Source of the DNA: Candidatus Gottesmanbacteria bacterium RBG_16_37_8
GTDB taxonomy: Bacteria > Patescibacteriota > Microgenomatia > 2-02-FULL-39-11
DNA: 9,242 nucleotides
Assembly: GCA_001779055.1 (NCBI GenBank)
Contig: MFJA01000067.1
Location: 1-9,242, forward strand
Reading direction: 5' to 3'
Part shown: piece by piece, positions 1 to 7,500 of the stretch
Numbering within the stretch: position 1 is the stretch's first letter
Layout of the letters: each line of letters opens with the position of its first letter
Notes under the pieces: model-generated
What the model saw: the letters and a program-made list of their open reading frames with translations, nothing else
Databases searched by the model: none
What the model was told of the DNA's origin: nothing
Position numbers and translations under genes: made by a program

Positions 1-525
1 ATAACCGGGAAAAAAGCAACGGAAATAAAAGAAAAATTAGATAAAGCAGATGTTTTATATTTTTCCGGTGGGAACCAATTCTACCTACTTAAAAAAATGC
101 AAGAAAGTAATATTCTTAATTTGATAAGAGATTATGTCAAACAAGGAAAAATATATATCGGTTCCAGCGCCGGATCAGTAATAGCCGGACCTGATATTTA
201 TATAACAAGATTCATCGACGAAGCACGCAAGGTTTATATTTTAGATTCTTATGAAGGATTAAATCTTGTTAATTTTACTGTCTTTCCTCATTGGGGAGAC
301 GAATATTTTAAAAAATTATACTTCAGCCAAAGATTAAAAAATGCTTATAACCTTAAAAGCAAAATAATCCTTCTCACGGATTATCAATATATCATAGTTA
401 TAGACAATTGGTTCCAAATAATAGAAGTCAATCCACGGATCGATCGCGTCAGAGGTATTGCAAAAGGAGTCTATGGGAAAGGTGAAGAATACATCGAAAA
501 AGAAAGACAAACATGGAAAAAATAA
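1..525 (+). CDS. Peptidase S51 (peptidase E-like), 5'-truncated by the window
   Basis: The frame is open from base 1 and ends at TAA 523-525. The internal ATG at 97 is not the real start, because family sequence (DVLYFSGGNQFYLL) lies upstream of it. The S51 signature GSSAGS is encoded at 160-177, with the nucleophile Ser at 166-168. FPHW supplies a likely catalytic His at 289-291. The SGGN loop and the GLNLVNF stretch also fit peptidase E-like proteins, which are cytoplasmic serine peptidases; the best known member cleaves Asp-X dipeptides. About 175 residues are visible against roughly 200-230 for the family, so only the N-terminal part, including the usual xIAFIPTAA strand, is missing. A decayed second copy follows directly. 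The family call is firm, but the substrate is not known; cyanophycinase-like relatives share the fold. Confidence 0.85.
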   Translation: MTGKKATEIKEKLDKADVLYFSGGNQFYLLKKMQESNILNLIRDYVKQGKIYIGSSAGSVIAGPDIYITRFIDEARKVYILDSYEGLNLVNFTVFPHWGDEYFKKLYFSQRLKNAYNLKSKIILLTDYQYIIVIDNWFQIIEVNPRIDRVRGIAKGVYGKGEEYIEKERQTWKK

Positions 526-540
526 ATAATATTAAGGTCT

Positions 541-659
541 CCCAAAGATTTAAATCTGGCTTTTATTAATACCGCTGCGGAACTAAAATTATTATACTGA
601 CCGAATATCAATACATTTTAGTCAAAGACGATTGGTTTAAAATTATTGAAGTCAAATAG
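541..659 (+). pseudogene. Collapsed duplicate of the S51 peptidase (N-terminal scrap joined to C-terminal scrap)
   Basis: Two frames carry S51-like sequence in the gap after the intact gene. At 541-582 the frame reads PKDLNLAFINTAAE, which matches the typical N-terminal strand of S51 proteins (xKIAFIPTAA). At 582-659 another frame reads TKIIILTEYQYILV then KDDWFKIIEVK and a TAG stop. The second stretch closely parallels SKIILLTDYQYIIV and IDNWFQIIEVN of the intact gene (about 355-434). The whole catalytic core between the two ends is gone and the frame shifts at the junction. I read this as a tandem paralogue that lost its middle. The C-terminal match is visible directly; the N-terminal match rests on knowledge of the family, because the corresponding part of the intact gene lies outside the window. 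Confidence 0.65.
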
Positions 660-668
660 TCTATTGGT

Positions 669-725
669 TTAAATCATTAAACTTTTCACCCGATAAATAC
701 TTCCTCTGGTTTTGCCGATTATTAG
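669..725 (-). pseudogene. Relic of the C-terminal end of a Fic-winged-helix gene
   Basis: On the minus strand a short frame reads LIIGKTRGSIYRVKSLMI and then stops. It resembles the last residues of the intact Fic protein at 3482-4474, VKVGKTRGSFYRVKKMY-stop. Sixteen bases are identical between the two places (703-718 and 3513-3528). A stop codon lies immediately upstream (726-728), so nothing more of the gene survives. The scrap is only about 18 codons, and a KTRGSxYRV ending is common to winged-helix tails of Fic and related proteins, so it could come from a different family member. It lies tail to tail with the S51 relic. Confidence 0.5.
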
Positions 726-735
726 TCAATTAATC

Positions 736-2193
736 CTAATTTACTGAAGGTTTAATTATTCTTACTATTCCTCTTCCGCAATGAAGTTCCACCACATCAC
801 CATCATGTATTACTTTGGTAGCAATTTCAGTGCCAACGATACAAGGAATTTTAAGTTCTCTGGAGACAATGGCTGCGTGTGAAAGCATGCCTCCTGTATC
901 TGTAATAATTGCACCTGCTTTTTTCATTCCAATTACAAAATCCGGGCTTGTCATAGTAGTAACCAGTATATCTCCGGGATTAATTTTATTGATATCCTCA
1001 ATTGTTGGAACCAGCTTGGCAGTGCCTCTAAAATAATAAGACTTACCAATTGATGCTACTTGGCCGTGAATGATGTTTTGACTGGTGTTGCTAATATTAA
1101 GAAACTGATCGGAAAGAGAAAGAGCATTTTCACCCGTAATGTATTCAATTTTTTTATCAGTACAGCTTAAGGCAAAACATTTTTTTCTTGAATTTACTAA
1201 ATTCTTATCGAAATTTTTAAATATATTAGCCAGTTCTTCGGGTAATAAATATTTCAATTGATCTTTAGCAAATCCGCTTCTTTTGGAAATTTCACTTACA
1301 AATAATTCCAAATAATGCTCGCTTTGGAAATTAATCATTTTCCGTTCATCCATTAATCTGCTGAATTTTTCAACAAGATCCGCAATTACTTTATCTTCTA
1401 GTGTTATATTAATATTTTTGAGAATTTGTTCTTTCTCTAAGCTAATTTTGTTAGGGTATTCATCTATTTCTGAAAGTAATTTCCGGTAATTTTCTTCAAC
1501 GATTTTATTCAATTCATCCAAAAAATATTTCTTAGATAATATTTTCCCTTCAGCATAACTGTTCAGAATCCAATAATATTTCTTCTGATGTTTATCCAGT
1601 GCCTTATTGCGACTGCTTTTTGGAAGAGTAAGAATTTTAAGCAGGTCTTTTTGTTCCCGGCGATAAAAAGTAAGAGTATTTGGAGCCGTCAAAATAGAAA
1701 AAGCTTTCTGATATATTTTTTCTTCTGTGTCTTTATAATATTTTCTTAATTTGTTTCCCAACAGAGGTTCAAGGCTACTGGCAGCAAGTTCTAATGAAAT
1801 AGTAACAATGAACCAATCATTATAAAATCGGGAGAATTTTTTCAATTCATTAATAAGATTTATATTTGTCAGAGATTTTAATTTTATTTTGTCTAAGTGG
1901 TTTAAAATTCCATTTAGTTTTTTTGTTCTGTAATTCCATAAGTTAAAATATTTCTTGCTTTTAATTTTATTCAGAATTACATTGTCAACGAATTTCTGAC
2001 TCTGTTTTCCTAAATCTTTATCGTCTAACAGCCAAGTTACTTTGTTGTCTTTAAAGATGATCAAAGATTCGGTGTATGTAATTCCGAATAATTTTTTTAA
2101 AGGTGCAAATGCTGTTTCAATAGCAAAGTACATAAATAACGGGCAAGCACTGATTGGTCCCCATCTGTAAAGTTTATTTTGAGGATTAAGCAT
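736..2193 (-). CDS. Protein with C-terminal PEP-utiliser mobile (phosphohistidine swivel) domain
   Basis: This 485-residue protein has a recognisable domain only at its C-terminus, about residues 385-480. There TGGMLSHAAIVSREL followed by KIPCIVG matches the phosphohistidine loop of PEP synthase, pyruvate phosphate dikinase and enzyme I, with His439 the expected phosphoacceptor. Those enzymes also need an ATP-grasp domain and a PEP/pyruvate-binding barrel, and I see neither. The first 380 residues are Lys- and Ile-rich, mostly helical in appearance, and not a family I can name; they begin with a hydrophobic PISACPLFMYFAIETAFAPL stretch. The ATG at 2193 follows the upstream HD gene's stop after one base, with AGAAG in the end of that gene as a weak ribosome site, so translation is probably coupled. 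A carrier or phosphotransfer role is likely; the reaction is unknown. Confidence 0.7.
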   Translation of the reverse strand: MLNPQNKLYRWGPISACPLFMYFAIETAFAPLKKLFGITYTESLIIFKDNKVTWLLDDKDLGKQSQKFVDNVILNKIKSKKYFNLWNYRTKKLNGILNHLDKIKLKSLTNINLINELKKFSRFYNDWFIVTISLELAASSLEPLLGNKLRKYYKDTEEKIYQKAFSILTAPNTLTFYRREQKDLLKILTLPKSSRNKALDKHQKKYYWILNSYAEGKILSKKYFLDELNKIVEENYRKLLSEIDEYPNKISLEKEQILKNINITLEDKVIADLVEKFSRLMDERKMINFQSEHYLELFVSEISKRSGFAKDQLKYLLPEELANIFKNFDKNLVNSRKKCFALSCTDKKIEYITGENALSLSDQFLNISNTSQNIIHGQVASIGKSYYFRGTAKLVPTIEDINKINPGDILVTTMTSPDFVIGMKKAGAIITDTGGMLSHAAIVSRELKIPCIVGTEIATKVIHDGDVVELHCGRGIVRIIKPSVN

Positions 2194-2194
2194 A

Positions 2195-2761
2195 TTAGCT
2201 TCTGAAAATAATGTTAGTTGTTAAGCCTAATTCCCCACGTACACTCCTTATTCGATTTACATACTCTCTATATGCTTTTTCTGATTTATGTAATTTGTAA
2301 AATCCCTTTGCTCCCTGATAAAGCGAGCACTCGAAAACATCAGCATCTTTAACTAATTCAACATAAGGTTTATCCGTATAAATATGTTTGTTGCTGTGTT
2401 CTGAGATTGCTTCAGTGATGATATTAATTTCATTTTTATTGAATTCCTTTGTATCTAGTAATATTTTTTTAGCTATCTCTGCCCCTTTTCTTGCATGATC
2501 AGTATATTTACCAGTTTTAATAGTATAAATATCATGCAGGACACAGATGATCTCTGCAATTTCAATATCCAGATTTCTTTTTATTGCTAATATTCTTCCT
2601 ACTTCAACACAACCGGCATGATGTTTTAGTTCCCAAACAATTGAATCCTCTCTTTTATTATCAGGAATTTTGCTTTCCAAAATCGTCTGAGTCACCAAAC
2701 GTTGTATTTTTTCTGATCTGGATAATTGATTACCTTTGAAATGATGATAATCTTTCAGCAT
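2195..2761 (-). CDS. HD-domain phosphohydrolase
   Basis: This 188-residue protein carries the spaced metal ligands of the HD superfamily: H47/H48 in KHHAGC, the H76-D77 doublet in VLHDIYT, H89 in YTDHARKG, H122 in ISEHSNK, and D139 in VKDADVFE. The family hydrolyses phosphate esters or nucleotides in the cytoplasm using one or two divalent metals; the particular substrate cannot be read from the sequence. It is the first gene of an operon, and its TAA is one base from the ATG of the phosphohistidine-domain gene, which suggests that both act on the same phosphorylated compound. No Shine-Dalgarno motif precedes the ATG. An inverted repeat and -10-like boxes lie just upstream. Confidence 0.8.
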   Translation of the reverse strand: MLKDYHHFKGNQLSRSEKIQRLVTQTILESKIPDNKREDSIVWELKHHAGCVEVGRILAIKRNLDIEIAEIICVLHDIYTIKTGKYTDHARKGAEIAKKILLDTKEFNKNEINIITEAISEHSNKHIYTDKPYVELVKDADVFECSLYQGAKGFYKLHKSEKAYREYVNRIRSVRGELGLTTNIIFRS

Positions 2762-2762
2762 A

Positions 2763-2801
2763 AATAATCGAGATTATTCTATCATAATTCTGGTCTGACC
2801 A
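2763..2801 (-). promoter_or_regulatory. Candidate promoter and dyad region for the HD operon
   Basis: A perfect inverted repeat AATAATC-ga-GATTATT occupies 2763-2778, directly before the HD start codon. Reading the minus strand, two -10-like hexamers, TATGAT (2786-2781) and TAGAAT (2781-2776), sit next to it, with no convincing -35. A second dyad, TGGTC-t-GACCA, is at 2791-2801. The arrangement suits a regulated divergent promoter, but AT-rich DNA produces such patterns by chance and the -35 is missing. Confidence 0.3.
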
Positions 2802-2804
2802 CAC

Positions 2805-2833
2805 TTGACTGTAAGCCTTTTATGTTATAACAT
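2805..2833 (+). promoter_or_regulatory. Promoter of the AbrB/Doc operon with overlapping palindrome
   Basis: TTGACT at 2805-2810 is a near-consensus -35. A -10 can be read as TATAAC (2826-2831, 15-bp spacer) or TAACAT (2828-2833, 17-bp spacer). A perfect 12-bp palindrome ATGTTATAACAT (2822-2833) covers the -10, where an autoregulating antitoxin would be expected to bind. Either -10 puts the transcript start a few bases before the ATG at 2844, so the mRNA would be nearly leaderless. Confidence 0.5.
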
Positions 2834-2843
2834 TGTAAGTACT

Positions 2844-3098
2844 ATGCAGACACAAAAAATATTCCAGGCGGGAAATAGTGAAGTGATAGCTATTCCGGAA
2901 TATATTAAAAAGGATTTAAAACTTAAAAAAGGCAGCAGTGTAGTTGTCGAAAGAATTCCCGGAGAGGATGCTTTTATGGTAAAAAAGGCATCTAAATCAA
3001 AACTCAATAAGTCTGGAGTCGGTAATGAATTTAAAAAATGGTTAAATAATGTATTAACAGAAGACGAACAAATTCTAGATGAACTGGCAGTACGTTGA
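2844..3098 (+). CDS. AbrB/MazE-type antitoxin, DNA-binding
   Basis: This 84-residue protein starts MQTQKIFQAGNSEVIAIP and continues into DLKLKKGSSVVVER, the swapped-hairpin SpoVT/AbrB DNA-binding fold (residues 1-50). The acidic tail (about 60-84, ending TEDEQILDELAVR) is where such antitoxins wrap and inhibit the toxin. I chose ATG 2844 over the in-frame TTG at 2805, because TTG 2805 is the -35 element and the family motif begins right after the ATG. The gene overlaps the Doc toxin by 20 bases. It probably represses its own promoter through the palindrome at 2822-2833. Doc is classically paired with Phd; an AbrB-type partner is a known alternative pairing. Confidence 0.85.
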   Translation: MQTQKIFQAGNSEVIAIPEYIKKDLKLKKGSSVVVERIPGEDAFMVKKASKSKLNKSGVGNEFKKWLNNVLTEDEQILDELAVR

Positions 3099-3480
3099 AA
3101 TTGATGAAGTCTACCTCATTCATCAGGCAATTATAAAAAAGGCCGGTACTAAAGCCTCTATTAGAGATTTTCCTTTACTGCATTCAGCAGTTGAGCGTCC
3201 CAAAGCAACATATTTAGGAAGAGATCTTTATCCTACATTATTTACTAAAGCGGCTGCGCTTGTTCAATCTTTATGTTTAAATCATTCCTTTACTGACGGC
3301 AATAAAAGAACAGCCTGGCTTTCAACAAAAAGGTTTTTACATTTAAACGGTTATTATTTGACAGCTAACGTTGAAGAAACTGTTGAATTTTTACTGGCAA
3401 TTGATAATGAAAAATTGGCAATACCAGAAATAACAACCTGGCTAAAGAATCATTCAAAAATACACAAATTCAAAACTTAA
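3079..3480 (+). CDS. doc: Doc (death-on-curing) family toxin
   Basis: This 133-residue protein has the Doc-type Fido motif HSFTDGNKRT at residues 69-78. His69 is the catalytic base. The Asn-Lys-Arg core marks Doc kinases and differs from the GNGR of AMP-transferring Fic proteins. Phage P1 Doc phosphorylates elongation factor Tu and halts translation; the same activity is inferred here. The N-terminal IDEVYLIHQ and the HSAVERPKATYLGRDLYPTL region are also typical of the family, and the length is normal. The start ATG lies within the antitoxin gene, giving the usual coupled antitoxin-toxin order. The TAA end is one base from the stop of the convergent Fic gene. The sequence looks intact and no key residue is missing. 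Confidence 0.88.
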   Translation: MNWQYVEIDEVYLIHQAIIKKAGTKASIRDFPLLHSAVERPKATYLGRDLYPTLFTKAAALVQSLCLNHSFTDGNKRTAWLSTKRFLHLNGYYLTANVEETVEFLLAIDNEKLAIPEITTWLKNHSKIHKFKT

Positions 3481-3481
3481 A

Positions 3482-4474
3482 TCAATACATTTTTTTCACT
3501 CTATAAAAACTGCCTCTGGTTTTGCCGACTTTAACAATTTGTCCTTTTTCAGCCAGTTTTTTTAGGTCATAGCGCAGTGTTCTCGCAGGAACTTTATAAA
3601 ATCTCCGGCTTATAAAATCAAAAGATACATTCAGATGGTCTTTAATTATGGCGAAAATTTCCTCCTGCCGCGGGGGCAGAATAATATCAGTATCCTGATT
3701 TGTGTCGTTTAATATTTCGTCTTTTATTTTTTCCGCCTCAATTTCAAATGCCTCGAGCATAAACTTCAGGTATTCTTCCGTTTCTTTCATTCCCTGATCC
3801 AGATGAAAATAATAACTGTTTCGGTTGTTATCAATATACTCTTCAATCGGGATGAAGGCAGGGAAGTCATATCCTTTTGATTTAAGAATTGCCCAAATCA
3901 AAAGTCTACCGATTCGTCCGTTGCCGTCTTCATATGGATGGATTTTTTCAAAACAAAGATGTGTTATTAAAGCCTGTAGAACGGGGAAATCGGAAGTACT
4001 GTTGGAATAAGTTAAAAGTTGTTCAATAAGCTCCTTAATTTTAAGAGGATCAGGAGCAACATAGACGGCAACGCCGGCCTGATTGAAAATTGCCCCGGGC
4101 TCTGTTCTGAAAAAACCGGAAGATGCGGATAGATCTTTCATCACAATTGAATGAAGTTTCAAAATAAGTGACAGATCAAGGAATGACCCCGACTGCACAT
4201 ATGAATCAAGGTACTTTATGGCATAAAGGATATTGAATACCTCAATTTTTTTATTGTTTTTAGACAAGTAGGGATCTTTAACCTGTTCAAAAGTCAGGGG
4301 ATTGCCCTCAATCCGGGCTGAATAAAGCGAACTTTTAAGTAAACTTACTCTCTCTATTTTGTTTTTTAATTCCGTTTTTATGGGCAGTGACTTAAATAGC
4401 AGTCTTAAGGACTCTATTTGAGATAAAAGCTTAAGTATTTCCGTAGTTATTATGAAATCAGGAGGGATCTTCAT
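3482..4474 (-). CDS. Fic family AMP-transferase with N-terminal inhibitory helix and C-terminal winged helix
   Basis: With the ATG at 4474 the protein has 330 residues. The Fic motif HPYEDGNGRIGR is at about residues 179-190, with all catalytic residues present, so AMP transfer from ATP to a protein hydroxyl is expected. An autoinhibitory motif SARIEG (S52, E56-G57) precedes the Fic core, as in class II Fic proteins. Residues about 270-330 (PPRQEEIF, SRRFYKVPARTLRYDLKKL, GKTRGSFYRV) form a winged helix, which suggests DNA binding and autoregulation. An in-frame TTG at 4501 would add nine residues but lies inside the repeat array and has no ribosome site, so I prefer ATG 4474; that ATG also lacks a Shine-Dalgarno sequence. 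The gene is convergent with doc and divergent from the A2M gene. Confidence 0.88.
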   Translation of the reverse strand: MKIPPDFIITTEILKLLSQIESLRLLFKSLPIKTELKNKIERVSLLKSSLYSARIEGNPLTFEQVKDPYLSKNNKKIEVFNILYAIKYLDSYVQSGSFLDLSLILKLHSIVMKDLSASSGFFRTEPGAIFNQAGVAVYVAPDPLKIKELIEQLLTYSNSTSDFPVLQALITHLCFEKIHPYEDGNGRIGRLLIWAILKSKGYDFPAFIPIEEYIDNNRNSYYFHLDQGMKETEEYLKFMLEAFEIEAEKIKDEILNDTNQDTDIILPPRQEEIFAIIKDHLNVSFDFISRRFYKVPARTLRYDLKKLAEKGQIVKVGKTRGSFYRVKKMY

Positions 4475-4530
4475 TGACCAAATATTACCAGATATTGCCA
4501 ATTATTGCCAGATACTGCCTAATCTTGCCG
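4471..4530 (-). repeat. 10-bp-period direct repeat array at the Fic start, candidate operator
   Basis: Read on the minus strand, six consecutive decamers are CGGCAAGATT, AGGCAGTATC, TGGCAATAAT, TGGCAATATC, TGGTAATATT and TGGTCAATGA, with a consensus close to TGGCAATATC. The first five are clear; the sixth contains the Fic ATG and is degenerate. A 10-bp period places each copy on nearly the same face of the helix and is not a multiple of three, so the pattern is not coding. The likely reader is the Fic protein's own winged helix. The array also lies in the upstream region of the A2M gene. Confidence 0.65.
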
Positions 4531-4597
4531 ATAGATAAGATCTTGTTACCTGCTCCCTTTTTCTGTTAAGCTGATATTACACTACCTCTTAAATTAA

Positions 4598-7500
4598 GTG
4601 AAACATAAATTATTTCTTATTCTACTTTTAGTTTTTTTTGTCATATCAGCATTATTTTTCTTAAGAAAAAACTTCAATAAACCCTCATCCTTTATAGCTG
4701 CAGCTGATTTTGAAGTCAAAGCCACAGTTGAAGATTCAACCGGTGTTGATCCTGAAAGTGAATTCATCATAAAAAGCAAAAGCCCACTCGACATTAAGGG
4801 CATTAAAGAAAACCTGGAAATCAAACCCGTCTTTGCCTATGATCTGAAAGCGGTTAATGACCGGGAAATAAAAATAAAACCCAAAGAAAAACTTACAGAG
4901 GGGAAGGTTTACCGTTTTAATTTAGCCAAAACCGAAGAAGTGAGAACCGGCGGAGTATCCTTCTGGTCATTCGGCATAAAAACTCCGTTTAAAATCGTGA
5001 CTACTTTACCGCGCGATGGAGCCACCAACGTACCGCTTAATACGGGAATTGAAGTAACTTTCAGCTTTGACGGATTTGAAGACCCCAACAATTATTTTGA
5101 AATTACGCCATCTGCTGAAGGGCGCTTAGAAAGACATAAGAGAGTTTTGGTTTTTGTACCTAAGGCATTAAATCACAGTACTCTTTATACTGTTAAACTG
5201 AAAAAAGGTTTGGGATTGACAGACAGCAGTGAAGAGCTGAAGGAAGATACTGTTTTTCAATTCGAGACTGAACCAAAATCAAATATAAGTCAAGAACCGC
5301 ATCTGGGTTTTACCAAAGATCTTAACCAATATCCTTTAAATGAAAAACCGGCCTTCGGCCTCTATATTTCAGATTTTAATCTAATTAATAAACTGGCTGT
5401 CAATATCTACAGATATAAAAATGACGGCGATTTCCTGACTGCCTTAAAGAGGAAGGAAACTCTTCCTTTCTGGGCCAAAAACAGCCGGGAAAGTTTTTTG
5501 TCAGATACCAAAGCGCTTGATAAAGTAACCTCATTTGAAGCCCCGCTCCAGCAATTGGACTATACGGGATATTTTATCTTTCCCGAAGTTCTCCCTGAAG
5601 GATATTATCTGGTAGAAGTAAAAGCATCCAACAGAAAGGAAATGCTTCCCGTCCAATCATTTCTTCAGATAACCAATACGGCAGCTTATTTAAACAGCAG
5701 TAAAACAAAAACTCTTATCTGGGTACTTGATCTTAATTCCAAAAAACCGCTTGATAAAGTAGAAGTGGAGCTTGTAGACGGAAATGTAAAAGAGCAAACC
5801 TCAAGTAATGGTATCAGTCAGTTTGCTACACCTGTTGAGATATTAAACAGCAAGAAGAGAAATTTCTACAGGGTAACAGCATCAGGGAAAACGATAATCA
5901 TTCCGGCAGATCCTGAACAAAGTTTCTACAGTTTCTATGACCGGTTCGATAACCCCGGCAGTAAATCGGAAGACTACTGGTCTTATTTGTATTTCGACAG
6001 ACCCCTCTACCAGCCGAAAGATTCCGTCAGCTTTTGGGGGATGGTCAAAAGAAGGGATGACAATAACAAAGAGGTAAAGTACAAAGCAGTTCTGTCGCGC
6101 TCTGACTATATAGGCTTTGATTCCTCAACTGTCAGTCTTTGGGAAAGTGACTTGAAATTGTCGGAGATGAACACATTTACCGGGGAAATACCCATAAATT
6201 CCTATCAGCCCGGTTATTACTCGCTGACAGTTTATGACGGTGATACAAATGTTCTTAATAAGGGATTTTCCGTACAAACATATACTAAACCGGCTTATAA
6301 AATATCCGTTGAGCCTTCTAAAAAGGCGGTTTTTGCAGGTGAAACAGTTGAGTTTGCCGGAAAAACATCTTTTTTTGAAGGTACTCCTGTTGCCAATGTT
6401 TCATTGAAATACAATATATCCGGAAATCGGGAAGAAGAGATTCGTTCAGATAAGACCGGTCAATTTTCCGTCAAGTACATCCCTGAATTTAAAGATCCTC
6501 AAATTAACCAATATCCCAGGTATGACTATATAAATATTTCACCGAAAAATGCGGAGGAAGGCGAAATTGAGGGGGCGACCCAAGTGATGGTCTTTGGGTC
6601 ACGGATTCAATTTAAAGTTAAAGGTATTGCTTCAAAAGAAAAAGGAAATCTGTCAATTGCTCTTTTTAATATTGACCTTTCTAAAATTAATTCGCCCGAT
6701 AATTCCAATTCCCAGGATTTTCTGGGCAATCCCTCAACAAGGCAGCAAGTGATGGGGAAAATTTATGAGAATTCATGGCAGGAGAAGGTAATAGGTGAAT
6801 ACTATGACTTTATCAGTAAAACCACCGGGAAGAAATATCAGTATCTGGAAATTAAAAATCTTTTAACAGAAATAAATCTGACAACCGATGAAAAAGGAGA
6901 AGCTGTTTTTGAATTTCCGGTTAAAGAAAAAATGCATTATGAGGCAGAATTGGAAGCTAAAGATGAAAACGGAAAACCCGCTAAAGTAAAACTCTTCATC
7001 TACCCCCAGGGAGAGTCATCAGGTTATCAGGAAGAAAACTATTATCACCTGGAGACTGACAGGGAAATTGAAAACCGCAACTTTTCGTTGGGGGAAAAAG
7101 TCAATCTGACCATGCTCAAAGGTAAGCAGCAGTTAAAGGAATTTAACGGCAATTACTACCTTTTTCTCCTCTCCCAAAGAGGATTAAAAGACTTTAAAGT
7201 TAATGAGTCGCCGAATTTCGATTTCACTTTTGCGGATGATTTTGTGCCCAATATTTTAGCCAAAGCAATTTATTTCGACGGAATTACATTTCATGAAAGC
7301 GACACTCTTAATCTTCCCTTTAAAAGAGATGACAGGCAATTGACCGTTAAAGTAGAAACCGATAAGGAATCTTACCGCCCGGCTGATAAAGTAAATCTTA
7401 ATATTGAGACTGTAGATAAATCAGGTCAACCAACTGAAGCCGAAGTGAATTTAAGCCTGGTTGACGAGTCATTATTTCAGCTTGAAGAACAATATGTAGA

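Noticed and set aside
546..557. Perfect palindrome AGATTTAAATCT
   Set aside because: It lies within the S51 relic's former coding sequence, is pure AT-rich symmetry, and has no promoter nearby.
815..1036. Plus-strand open frame of 73 codons
   Set aside because: It lies antisense to the phosphohistidine-domain coding region (GGMLSHAAIVS), which is clearly the real gene.
2805..2843. TTG start that would lengthen the AbrB-type antitoxin by 13 residues
   Set aside because: The TTG is the -35 hexamer of a good promoter, and the added residues have no family similarity; ATG 2844 opens directly on the AbrB motif.
4475..4501. TTG start giving a nine-residue longer Fic protein
   Set aside because: The extension is encoded inside the decamer repeat array and has no ribosome site; ATG 4474 fits better.
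4594..5091. Minus-strand open frames of 76 and 60 codons
   Set aside because: They are antisense to the long A2M frame, whose translation carries clear domain motifs; they have no recognisable protein features.
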